Positions 1-7,362 of a stretch of DNA of 64,000 nucleotides are shown here, piece after piece. Where the stretch lies: the NCBI RefSeq assembly GCF_014337215.1, contig NZ_CP060635.1:3791501-3855500 (forward strand), given 5' to 3'. The number at the start of each line of letters is the position of its first letter. Position 1 is the first letter of the stretch. Source of the DNA: Wansuia hejianensis. Its GTDB lineage: Bacteria > Bacillota > Clostridia > Lachnospirales > Lachnospiraceae. The notes below the pieces were generated by a model. The model was given only the letters and a program-made list of their open reading frames with translations. It was not told the DNA's origin and did not search any database. Position numbers and translations under genes: made by a program.

Positions 1-2
1 GA

Positions 3-602
3 AGATATTTAAACGCTGATAAGGCTATTCCAGGCGTAGGCGGTGATATACGTGGCTATAATTTGTTTTCTTATTGTATGAATAACCCTATAAATATGAG
101 TGATCCAAACGGCCAGTGGCCAAAATGGATTCAAGGAGTAGCTAATGCTGTTGAAAATTTAGTAAAAAAGGCTATTAATAAGGCTATTAATAATGTAAAA
201 GCGGCACTATCATCAAAGCCTAAAGTAAGCCAAACTACAAACAAACGCCCGTATACGGGTAAACCTGGGAGTACTTATAAAGCACCAAACGGCGACACAA
301 GAACATATGGCCCTGACGGAAAACCCAAACATGATTACGATCATAGCGATCATGGCTATCCAGATAAACATCCACATGATGAAAATGGAGGACATAATCA
401 TGATTGGGAAAACGGAGTCAGAGGACCAGCTTATAGTGTAAATAACGATCCCCTTGCAGGCGCAGCTTTAATAACAGTATGTGCCATTGGATTTTTCTTA
501 GTGGCCGCTGATGACATTACTGTAATAGGCATAGCTGATAACTTCCTTTTAGGGCCATTGGGGGCAGGGGTAAGTAAAGGATTGATTATGATTTTCGGAT
601 AA
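3..602 (+). CDS. C-terminal end of an RHS-repeat polymorphic toxin (partial, cut by window start)
   Basis: The reading frame is open to the left edge. The first ~40 residues read like the RHS-associated core that precedes a toxin tip (YLNAD, then a YNLFSYCMNNP stretch, then DPNGQWPKW). In this family the DPxGxx signature marks the junction to a variable C-terminal toxin. Here the tip is ~155 residues: a Lys/Asn-rich stretch, a His/Asp-rich block around residues 110-140 (HSDH, KHPHDE, HNHDWENGVRGP), and a hydrophobic, Gly-rich end (LITVCAIGFFLVAAD onward). The His/Asp block could bind metal, and the hydrophobic end could insert in a membrane; both are inference. The gene immediately downstream is expected to encode its immunity protein. 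A TTG at 63 is internal, not the start. Confidence 0.8.
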   Translation, partial: RYLNADKAIPGVGGDIRGYNLFSYCMNNPINMSDPNGQWPKWIQGVANAVENLVKKAINKAINNVKAALSSKPKVSQTTNKRPYTGKPGSTYKAPNGDTRTYGPDGKPKHDYDHSDHGYPDKHPHDENGGHNHDWENGVRGPAYSVNNDPLAGAALITVCAIGFFLVAADDITVIGIADNFLLGPLGAGVSKGLIMIFG

Positions 603-650
603 AGGATTTGTAAAGTAGCAAAATTCAAATAAAAGGGAGTGTAATATATT

Positions 651-1106
651 ATGATTAGAGGAGTTTCGTTTAACATCCCACAGCTAAAATCTAATACATT
701 ATGGAAAATTTTTAGTGCGATTGACATTAATAAATACTATTGGTATATAATACAAAGCCAAACAGAAGTATGGGATAATTTGTTAGAAAATGATTTTTTC
801 AAACAAGAATGCTATCCTGGTGAGGAATTTTCGACATGTATTCAATCCAACCATTATATTGTTTTCTTAAAATTACAAGCCTATAGCACATTCACTAATA
901 TGAGGAATATGTGTGAATACAATGATTATATTAAAAGTGATTGTCAGCTAATTCTTTTGGTTCATGATTGCGAGTATGTTGAACTTTATTCTAAAGATCA
1001 GTATACCATAAATTTAATTTACCAAAGGGCTGCTGCTAATGGCTATAAGGAAATTGAATATATAATGGATAATAATGATGGTCGAAAAGTATTAGATATT
1101 CTTTAA
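651..1106 (+). CDS. DUF2691-like protein, probable immunity partner of the RHS tip
   Basis: A 151-residue soluble protein with a ribosome binding site (AAGGGAG) ~10 nt before the ATG. The opening (IRGVSFNIPQL), the SDCQLILLVHD segment near residue 100 and the C-terminal YIMDNND resemble the DUF2691 family of small Firmicutes proteins, recognised from memory. No signal peptide or membrane segment is visible, as expected for a cytoplasmic immunity protein. It lies 48 nt after the RHS gene on the same strand, the normal place for the cognate immunity gene. Base composition is AT-rich like the neighbouring toxin tail. The family is moderately secure; the immunity role is inferred from position. 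Confidence 0.65.
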   Translation: MIRGVSFNIPQLKSNTLWKIFSAIDINKYYWYIIQSQTEVWDNLLENDFFKQECYPGEEFSTCIQSNHYIVFLKLQAYSTFTNMRNMCEYNDYIKSDCQLILLVHDCEYVELYSKDQYTINLIYQRAAANGYKEIEYIMDNNDGRKVLDIL

Positions 1107-1204
1107 AAAAATATAATGATATTATCCACCTCTGCTGTTTGATTTATCGAAACTTTAGTCTATTATTAAAAAATTTCTAAATTGTGTCACTTAAGCGAAT
1201 TATG

Positions 1205-1474
1205 CTAATCCTGATTATTTAGCAAGACCAGCCTCCAAAACAGGCTGGCTCTTGCATAAAATTTATACCATATATTTAATTTTTCCGCACCACAGATAGA
1301 ACATTCGTATCCAATAAGAACCGTTTCTACATATGCGTCACCTACTACAACAGTTTCATAATGCCCGGTTTCTTCATTCGTTCCTGTCTGAAAGAGTTGG
1401 GTTCCTACCTGACGTTGCCGGTATTCAGTGTAGTACCAGAACGAATTAAGGCTGTTGTAACCACCGTTGAAGCG
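1205..1474 (-). pseudogene. Possible remnant of an unrelated gene on the opposite strand
   Basis: On the minus strand a frame stays open for 89 codons with no ATG start. The peptide is protein-like rather than random: NSFWYYTEYRQRQVG, then TGTNEETGHYETVVV, then a CSVCGAEK zinc-ribbon-like motif near the end. It begins right after an in-frame stop at 1477-1475, close to where the plus-strand toxin fragment becomes recognisable, as expected if two pieces of DNA were joined near 1460-1480. I cannot name the family. Confidence 0.3.
1222..1255. terminator. Strong hairpin, possible bidirectional terminator
   Basis: GCAAGA-CCAGCCT pairs with AGGCTGG-CTCTTGC around a 7-nt loop, with one unpaired base. 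It follows the DUF2691-like gene by ~115 nt. Neither side has a long U tract, so terminator activity is uncertain. Confidence 0.4.
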
Positions 1475-1642
1475 TTAAATGCAACTGGCGTAGTAATTGC
1501 AATTCGTGATAAGCCTAACCATGTAAGCGTTATTCCTGCGCCAGCTGTAGGTACTTTGCAAGAATGGATTGATACTGGCTCAAGCCATATTTGTACGCAA
1601 GCCGTAAAAGGAGTTGTAGTTAAATGGGATGGTGAGTATTAG
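1361..1642 (+). pseudogene. Orphan C-terminal fragment of a polymorphic toxin
   Basis: The frame gives 93 residues, but only the part from about residue 30 onward looks like real protein (PNHVSVIPAP, LQEWIDTGSSH, TQAVKGVVVKW). The last ~60 residues, with a HVSV element followed by a Trp-containing helix and an H/T-Q segment, resemble the end of an RHS or other polymorphic-toxin tip. The first third overlaps the better-looking minus-strand remnant and has no ribosome binding site, so I do not think the ATG at 1361 is used. I read it as a silent toxin-tail cassette that recombination could attach to the RHS core. Confidence 0.4.
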
Positions 1643-1747
1643 ATTCACATAAGTAATTAATGCCTTCAAAATATGTGTATAACAAATAACCCTAAATGAT
1701 TTGTTTACTAAGTGACATTGTTAAATATAATACCAAAGGAGACCGCC

Positions 1748-2206
1748 ATGCTAAAAGACATCTTTTGTATGTTAGATGAAGACAACGATAAAAAAACTCA
1801 AAATAAAGGAATTGAGATGGCAAAGATCATTCAAGATATATCCCCCTTTCTACAACCTGTAGAACCTCAGTTTAATAAAAACATTTGGCACAATTGCGCA
1901 GTAATTATATGTAATAGAAGTGATAAACAATTAGAAGCATACTTAGACCGAATTTTAGAATGGCTACAAGACATGAATTGGCCAGGTGCTTTTTTAGTTT
2001 CTGAAAGGCTGGAAAATTTTTCTGGGGAACTATTATTACCTCATTTTTTAAAGGCCATCAAAATTTGTCTAGATCAAGCAGATGAAGCCTGGTTAGATAA
2101 CTTATCTCTATTAATTAAAAACAAAGAACTTAGTTTAATGTTGGATGAGACACTTTATAAAGAACTAAAGGTTCGTTATAATGATTGTTGGACACCTAAA
2201 ATTTAA
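1748..2206 (+). CDS. DUF5071-type immunity protein, copy 1
   Basis: The start is ATG 1748, preceded by AAAGGAG with a 7-nt spacer; the longer frame from 1712 has no such site. The product is 152 residues, acidic and apparently cytoplasmic. The central signature LEWLQDMNWPGA matches what I know of the DUF5071 family, which is common among immunity genes of polymorphic-toxin loci. It is followed by two further copies of the same family, so the region is an immunity array. Function is inferred from family and context; the cognate toxin is not obvious, although the fragment just upstream may be what is left of it. Confidence 0.7.
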   Translation: MLKDIFCMLDEDNDKKTQNKGIEMAKIIQDISPFLQPVEPQFNKNIWHNCAVIICNRSDKQLEAYLDRILEWLQDMNWPGAFLVSERLENFSGELLLPHFLKAIKICLDQADEAWLDNLSLLIKNKELSLMLDETLYKELKVRYNDCWTPKI

Positions 2207-2354
2207 TGAAGCAAAATCATAAAAATTAAACGTATCTGACGATTTTAATTACTCAACAGGAGCTGTTGTAAAAGCAGATAAATAAAGGCTGCATCCAAAC
2301 GGGCATGGTTTTTATTGCAAAAAGAGGTTACAAAATTTGACATGTAAATGAAAT

Positions 2355-2377
2355 GTACGGTTTTGCCGGAACCGTAC
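2355..2377. repeat. Perfect hairpin between immunity copies
   Basis: GTACGGTT and AACCGTAC form an 8-bp perfect inverted repeat around a 7-nt loop, followed by GTTTATGC. It could be a weak terminator for copy 1. The rest of 2207-2484 holds no complete gene; a short frame ending near 2284 (FNYSTGAVVKADK, then stop) could be another toxin-tail remnant. Confidence 0.35.
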
Positions 2378-2484
2378 GTTTATGCAGAATTCGGGCAGAG
2401 TGAGATAAAATTGGACACTGGTGGAAGATTCTGACAGAGAAGATAGTTTTAACGCTGCGGTTAAAGATTAGATGGAGAAAGTAA

Positions 2485-2943
2485 ATGTATAGTATTAACT
2501 CAATCATGGATATGCTTAAATGGGATAAAAGTAGGAAAATTCAAAGGAAGGGTTTACGTTTAGCAGGTAAAGTAAGAAGTGTCAATGTGTTTTTGCAGCC
2601 AATGGATTCTGAGCATAACAAAAACGTATGGGAGAATTGCGCAAAAGTATTATACGAAAAGCCTGATGAAACATTATCCCCATACCTGATTCCTCTATTG
2701 GAATGGCTGCAGGATTTAACCTGGCCAGGTGCAATAATTATTTTAGAACGTTTAGGCAAATACGGAGATATAGAAAAATTAGGGTTTGCGTTAAATGAAT
2801 GTGTAATGCGGGCGTATGTTACTAAGGATAAAATGTGGCTCATGCACATGTCTGAGTTGTTATCTTATGATCGTATCATAAAAAACTTACAATTATCCAC
2901 AATAAAAATGTTAAAGAGCTTCAGAGTTGATTGCGCGGAATAA
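2485..2943 (+). CDS. DUF5071-type immunity protein, copy 2
   Basis: A 152-residue protein from ATG 2485 with GGAGAAAG about 5 nt upstream. It shares with copy 1 the FLQPM/V segment, KNVWENCAKV (KNIWHNCAVI in copy 1) and LEWLQDLTWPGA, but the N and C termini have diverged strongly, so it is an old paralog rather than a recent duplication. No signal peptide or membrane segment is visible. Divergent members of one immunity family standing side by side usually mean defence against several toxin variants of neighbouring strains; that reading is inference. Confidence 0.7.
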   Translation: MYSINSIMDMLKWDKSRKIQRKGLRLAGKVRSVNVFLQPMDSEHNKNVWENCAKVLYEKPDETLSPYLIPLLEWLQDLTWPGAIIILERLGKYGDIEKLGFALNECVMRAYVTKDKMWLMHMSELLSYDRIIKNLQLSTIKMLKSFRVDCAE

Positions 2944-2953
2944 TATATTTTTT

Positions 2954-3394
2954 ATGTTAGATGAGGATTGCGATAGAACAATTCAGCAAAAGGGGATTAA
3001 AATGGCCGAGAACATAAATAATATAACTCCTTTTTTACAGCCTGAAGAGCCTCAGTTTAATAAGAATATCTGGTATAATTGAGCAGTAATCATATGTGAC
3101 AGAAGTGATAAACAGTTAGAAACCTATTTGGATAAAATATTAGAATGGCTACAAGACATAAATTGGCCCGGTGCTTTTTGGATTTCTGAAAGACTTGAAA
3201 ACTTTACTTGAAAATTATTGTTATCTCATTTTATGAAGGCTATTAAAATTTGCCAGGATCAGGCAGACGAAGCGTGGCTCGATAATTTATCACTATTGCT
3301 TAAAAATGACGGGCTAAGTAAAATGTTGGATGCAGGATTTTATAAAGAATTAAAAGCCAGTTACAATGATTGTTGGAGAGCGAATAATACATAG
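2954..3394 (+). pseudogene. DUF5071-type immunity gene, copy 3, inactivated by two stop codons
   Basis: The frame from ATG 2954 to TAG 3392-3394 is colinear with copy 1 (MLDED, QKGIKMAENI, FLQPEEPQFNKNIWYN, LEWLQDINWPGAF, ADEAWLDNLSLLLKN). It is interrupted by TGA at 3080-3082, where copy 1 has Cys, and by TGA at 3209-3211, where copy 1 has Gly. Each could arise by one base change. It is far closer to copy 1 than copy 2 is, so it is a recent duplicate that has decayed. Confidence 0.8.
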
Positions 3395-3407
3395 GAAGGA
3401 TAGAACA

Positions 3408-4158
3408 GTGAAAATCAAATACATAAGTTTGCTTATCATAGTTTTCCTGAGCTGTAATGCCTATACAAACTACAAATCATGGTACAATAAACGACCGTGT
3501 GACCAACCATATTCGCAGTGGCAGTCAGAGGATGAAACTGTTTATCTCAATATGGGAGCATATGGAACAGCAATTGGAAGCATTCGGACGAAAGAAGGGG
3601 TTAAAAATGTATATTTTAAGATGGGTTTAACCAATGGTATTGATATATATGAAAAAATCGAAGAAAAAGATGGGCAGCAAAGTCTGAAAAAACTTGAGCA
3701 TTGGCTCGGAGATTTTCAAAATGAACGTGAATTTATAGCTACAGTTATAGAAACCGTATATTTTGAACAAGGTCAAAAAATAAAGTTGCATCAATTGGAA
3801 AAGAATGAGCGCCCTATGGAAGAGCAACCAAATACAAAATGGGCTTCTGATGACGGAACTATTTTATTGACGGCTGGAGAACAGGGGACTCCAATCACAG
3901 GCAGTATTCAGGTGGGCGATGATTCAATTTCTATTTTGTATGTGGCAAGGGGATAGTACAGCGGCTAAAATATATCCTTTAGATGTAGTTGCTGGGAGAG
4001 ATGATGAAATTAAACCGGAAAATCGTATTGGGCTCTGCAGAATTTCGTACAGCTGGATGAGTGAGGATGAATTTTTAGCAGATATAATGGAAAGCGATAA
4101 CTATGGAAGAAAGACAAACCATTCGATTTACCCGTATAGAATGAAAAGTATACCGTAA
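3408..4158 (+). pseudogene. Two-repeat lipoprotein, broken by a frameshift
   Basis: Likely start GTG 3408 with AGGAAGG 8 nt upstream. The first residues form a lipoprotein signal peptide (KIKYISLLIIVFLSC, lipobox Cys). Two copies of a ~100-residue repeat follow: W-x-S-E/D-D-x-T, a GxxGTxIxGSI turn, then a segment ending in EFIATVIE or EFLADIME. The frame stops at TAG 3954-3956, but the second repeat continues in the next frame from ~3950 to 4158. The break sits in a GGGG run, so one inserted or lost G explains it; a sequencing error is possible. No family recognised; presumably a surface protein. Confidence 0.7.
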
Positions 4159-4167
4159 ATCTTACAT

Positions 4168-4196
4168 CCGCCCGTCAGGGCATGCATTATGGGGTG
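4168..4196 (+). repeat. Dispersed short repeat, copy A
   Basis: A 29-nt stretch beginning CCGCCCG and containing GGGCATGCATTATGGGGTG recurs almost exactly at 33130-33159, 29 kb away. Both copies are intergenic and in the same orientation. Function unknown. Confidence 0.6.
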
Positions 4197-4274
4197 CCCT
4201 GCGGGTATGATCGCTCAAAAGCATATATTGTGTTACTCAACCATTCTGCGGATAAAAAATTGTTACCGCTGCGA

Positions 4275-4316
4275 TGCCGGCAGATTCGGGTTTAGCCCTG
4301 AATCTGCCGGCATTTC
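4275..4316 (+). terminator. Rho-independent terminator
   Basis: TGCCGGCAGATTC-GGG pairs with CCC-T-GAATCTGCCGGCA around a TTTAG loop (one bulged T), followed by TTTCTTCATT. It ends the AT-rich toxin/immunity region and separates it from the core genes. Confidence 0.8.
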
Positions 4317-4384
4317 TTCATTCTCATCTCATATTTCCTGATCCCCGGCATAAAATACTATAAAGCGAAAAAGAGGGACCTGTT

Positions 4385-4795
4385 ATGAAAAAATGTTTTT
4401 TATTGGCCCCGCTGATCCTGCTGATGGCCTGTCTCTGCTGCGGCTGTGGAATCACGAACGTGGAGGAGGGAGAGCGGAAGGCAGTGGAATATACGGTGTT
4501 GAAGACGGATGCCATCCCTCCGGAAGTCGCGGAGGTCATTAAAGCTCAGGGTGATGCGGAATTCCAGATGACGTATAAGAGCGACGGATTTCTTTACATC
4601 CTCAGAGGCTATGGAAAGCAGAAGTCCGGGGGCTACAGCATTCAGGTAGAGGAAGTGACGGCCACAGACGGGGCGCTGCATGTGAAGACCCGGCTGCTGG
4701 GGCCGGAGACGAAGGAGGAACAGAAGGGGGACGGATCGGTTCCCTATCTGGTAATCAAGACGGAGGATTTGGAACTGCCGGTAGTATTTGAGTGA
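4385..4795 (+). CDS. PrcB-C-domain lipoprotein
   Basis: A 136-residue lipoprotein: the signal peptide MKKCFLLAPLILLMACLCCGC ends in a Cys-rich lipobox. The C-terminal half contains GYGKQKSGGYSIQVEEV and PYLVIKTEDLELPVVFE, the core of the PrcB C-terminal domain (GxxxTGGYSI-type), which is found in secreted proteins that partner proteases and is common as a stand-alone lipoprotein in Clostridia. Its stop lies 14 nt before the sipL start, so the two are probably co-transcribed. The molecular role of these stand-alone versions is not known. A terminator just upstream isolates it from the toxin region. Confidence 0.7.
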   Translation: MKKCFLLAPLILLMACLCCGCGITNVEEGERKAVEYTVLKTDAIPPEVAEVIKAQGDAEFQMTYKSDGFLYILRGYGKQKSGGYSIQVEEVTATDGALHVKTRLLGPETKEEQKGDGSVPYLVIKTEDLELPVVFE

Positions 4796-4809
4796 GAGGA
4801 GGAAGCGGT

Positions 4810-6369
4810 ATGGAATTGATAAAAAATCATCTGCATCAGCTGAATATGAAATCTGAGGCTGTGAGCCAGGTGACCTTTGATGAGGACTACAATGTGCCGG
4901 ATGTGAAGCCGGACGTTGGACGGATGATCCAGAAAAAAGGCGAGGTGACGGTGGCCGAGGTCCAGGTGAACGAGGGAAGGGCCAAAATCGCAGGCAGCCT
5001 CTGCTTTTCGCTGCTGTACGTGTCTGACGGAGAGGAGAAGAAGGTCTACAGCCTGGAGGGGGAATTGCCCATTGACGAAAGCCTGAACCTGGACGGTCTT
5101 TCCAGCGGGGATAAAATCTGTCTGAAATGGGAGATCGAAGATCTCAGCATCCATCTGATCAATTCCCGGAAGCTGAACGTGAAGGCAATCGTGACCTTTA
5201 ACGCCTCAGTGGAAGAGCTGGCGGACATTGAGCTTCCGACGGATCTGAAGGAGCCTGAGGACGTATCTGTGAAAAAGAAGAATATCCGGGTGCTGGAGCT
5301 GGGGGTACATAAAAAAGATACGCTCCGCGTGAAGAAAGAAATGACAATCGCGTCCAACAAGCCGAATATTCATGGAATCCTCTGGAAGGATATAGAAATC
5401 CGGGGAATGGACCTCCGGGCCGAAGAAGATAAGATGTCGGTAAAAGGCGAGCTTTTCGTATTCGTGCTGTATGCGGGCGCGGATGAAGACAATCCGCTGC
5501 AGTGGCTGGAGCAGGCAATTCCCTTCAGCGGCGAGGTGGAATGCGCCGGCTGTACCTCTGATATGATACCGAATATTGAAGTGACGATGATTCAGAATAC
5601 CATGGAAATCGCTCCCGACGCCGACGGCGAGGAACGGATGCTGCAGATGGACGTGGTTCTGGAGCTGGATCTGAAGCTGTATCAGGAGACTGTCAGCGAA
5701 CTGCTGCAGGACGTCTATACACCGAAAAAACAGGCCGTACTGGTTTCCAGCCCGAAGATCCTGGAAAGCCTTCTGGTGCGGAACTTTTCCAAATGCCGGG
5801 TCAGCGACCGCCTGCAGATGGACGGAGTGCAGAATAAGGTTCTGCAGATCTGCCATGGGGAAGGCACGATCAAGGTAGACGAGGTTAAAATCGTGGAAAA
5901 CGGCATACAGGTGGACGGTGTGGTAGAGCTGAGAATCCTCTACATCATCACTGACGACGAAATGCCCTTCTATTCCATGGAATCGGCCATCCCATTCACC
6001 CACGTCATCGAGGCGCCCGGAATCAGCGGAGACTGCAGATACTATCTGAGGACGGATCTGGAGCAGCTGTCCACCACGATGATCGACAGCAATGAAATCG
6101 AGGTCAAAGCAGTCATCAATCTGAACGCTGTGGTCCTGGCACGGCAGGAAGAGGAAATTATTGATGAAATCCGTGAAGAAGACCTGGATATGGAAAAACT
6201 GCAGAGCATGCCCGGAATCGTGTGCTATCTCGTGCAACCCGGCGACACCCTGTGGGATATTGCCAAACGGTTCTATACAACCGTGGAAGAAATCCAGAAA
6301 ATAAACGATTTAAAGGGAGAGACCATCAATCCCATGGATTCACTTTTGCTGGTCAAAAAGGTAGAGTAA
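4810..6369 (+). CDS. sipL: SipL-like SPOCS/LysM spore envelope protein
   Basis: Start ATG 4810 is chosen for its GAGAGGAGG site; an upstream in-frame ATG at 4792 lies inside the previous gene. The 519-residue product contains repeated DUF3794/SPOCS beta domains (roughly residues 30-130, 170-290 and 320-440) and a single C-terminal LysM domain (YLVQPGDTLWDIAKRFY to LLLVKKVE, residues ~475-519). This architecture and length match SipL, which binds SpoIVA through its LysM domain to anchor the coat to the forespore in Clostridium difficile. Expected to act in the mother cell late in sporulation. Other SPOCS/LysM proteins (SpoVID/SafA types) are less likely given size and layout. Confidence 0.85.
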   Translation: MELIKNHLHQLNMKSEAVSQVTFDEDYNVPDVKPDVGRMIQKKGEVTVAEVQVNEGRAKIAGSLCFSLLYVSDGEEKKVYSLEGELPIDESLNLDGLSSGDKICLKWEIEDLSIHLINSRKLNVKAIVTFNASVEELADIELPTDLKEPEDVSVKKKNIRVLELGVHKKDTLRVKKEMTIASNKPNIHGILWKDIEIRGMDLRAEEDKMSVKGELFVFVLYAGADEDNPLQWLEQAIPFSGEVECAGCTSDMIPNIEVTMIQNTMEIAPDADGEERMLQMDVVLELDLKLYQETVSELLQDVYTPKKQAVLVSSPKILESLLVRNFSKCRVSDRLQMDGVQNKVLQICHGEGTIKVDEVKIVENGIQVDGVVELRILYIITDDEMPFYSMESAIPFTHVIEAPGISGDCRYYLRTDLEQLSTTMIDSNEIEVKAVINLNAVVLARQEEEIIDEIREEDLDMEKLQSMPGIVCYLVQPGDTLWDIAKRFYTTVEEIQKINDLKGETINPMDSLLLVKKVE

Positions 6370-6373
6370 TGCC

Positions 6374-6402
6374 TTGACAAAGGTTGTGGAAGCAGATAGT
6401 AT
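6374..6402 (+). promoter_or_regulatory. Sigma-A promoter for ispE-gntR
   Basis: TTGACA at 6374-6379, then 17 nt, then TAGTAT at 6397-6402 (a TATAAT overlaps at 6400-6405). It is followed immediately by the palindrome at 6407-6418. Confidence 0.75.
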
Positions 6403-6406
6403 AATA

Positions 6407-6418
6407 ATTGTATACAAT
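6407..6418. promoter_or_regulatory. Putative GntR/FadR-type operator
   Basis: ATTGTATACAAT is a perfect 12-bp palindrome just past the -10 box. FadR-subfamily GntR regulators bind TNGTNNNACNA-type sites, which this fits, and such a regulator is the second gene of the operon. Autoregulation is inferred. Confidence 0.55.
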
Positions 6419-6486
6419 GGACATATAATAAGAAAGACCCGGACGACAGCCGGGCATCAGAGAGTATTCGTGCATAGGAAAAAGTT

Positions 6487-7362
6487 ATGAAATTACAGGC
6501 GATGGCAAAAATAAATCTGGGCCTTGATGTGGTCCGGAAGCGGGATGACGGATATCATGAGGTCCGCATGATCATGCAGACCATCCAGATGTATGACCAA
6601 CTGGATATGGCCGAGAGCAGCAGGCCTGGGATACGGCTTGCTACGAACCTGGCGTATCTGCCGAATAACGAGAACAACCTGGTCTATCGGGCGGCAAACA
6701 TGCTGATGGAGGAATTTCACATAAAGAAGGGGCTGGATATCCGTCTCAGGAAAATGATACCGGTGGCCGCGGGTATGGCCGGCGGAAGCTCTGACGCAGC
6801 AGCGGCATTTATTGGAGTCAACCGCATTTTCAGGCTCGGACTGTCAATGGATGAGCTAATGCAGCGTGCCGTGAAGGTTGGAGCGGATGTGCCCTATTGT
6901 CTGATGCGGGGAACGGCACTCGCGGAAGGGATCGGGGAGAAGCTGACGCCTCTTGCGCCCATGCCTCCCTGCCATATCCTAATCGGCAAACCAGGTATCA
7001 GTGTTTCAACTAAATTTGTCTATAGTAACCTGCGGGCAGGGGAAATCAAGGACCATCCGGATATCAGTGGAATGATCCGCGCGATAGAAGAGGGTTCACT
7101 GCCCGGCGTGACTGCCCGCATGGCAAATGTACTGGAACGGGTGACCATACCGGCTCATCCTGTAATAGAAGAAATCAAGAGAAATATGATCGCACACGGT
7201 GCCTGCAACGCTCTGATGAGCGGGAGTGGTCCCACGGTATTCGGGATATTTGATAACCGGCGGACGGCGGAGGCGGCCAGCCGCGCCCTCAAAAGGAGTG
7301 GGCTGGCCCGGCAGGTATTTCTGACAAGACCTTTTCAAGGGGGAAATACGCATGAAAAATGA
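6487..7362 (+). CDS. ispE: 4-diphosphocytidyl-2-C-methyl-D-erythritol kinase
   Basis: GHMP-superfamily kinase of 291 residues. It phosphorylates CDP-methylerythritol in the MEP pathway that makes isoprenoid precursors. Seen: the N-terminal AKINLGLDVVRKRDDGYHEV motif, the Gly-rich ATP loop VAAGMAGGSSDAAAA (residues ~95-109), and NALMSGSGPTVFG near the C terminus, all typical of IspE. Full length for the family. The first gene after a sigma-A promoter, it overlaps the following regulator by 11 nt, which implies translational coupling. Confidence 0.95.
   Translation: MKLQAMAKINLGLDVVRKRDDGYHEVRMIMQTIQMYDQLDMAESSRPGIRLATNLAYLPNNENNLVYRAANMLMEEFHIKKGLDIRLRKMIPVAAGMAGGSSDAAAAFIGVNRIFRLGLSMDELMQRAVKVGADVPYCLMRGTALAEGIGEKLTPLAPMPPCHILIGKPGISVSTKFVYSNLRAGEIKDHPDISGMIRAIEEGSLPGVTARMANVLERVTIPAHPVIEEIKRNMIAHGACNALMSGSGPTVFGIFDNRRTAEAASRALKRSGLARQVFLTRPFQGGNTHEK

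Noticed and set aside
2954..3394. In-frame TGA codons read as selenocysteine, given selD in the window and the first TGA matching a Cys
   Set aside because: The second TGA matches a Gly, the family is not a redox enzyme, and no SECIS-like hairpin follows either codon. Decay is simpler.
5206..6237. Long minus-strand frame (343 codons) opposite sipL
   Set aside because: It is the shadow of a GC-rich gene: no ribosome site, no family signature, and sipL on the plus strand is unmistakable.
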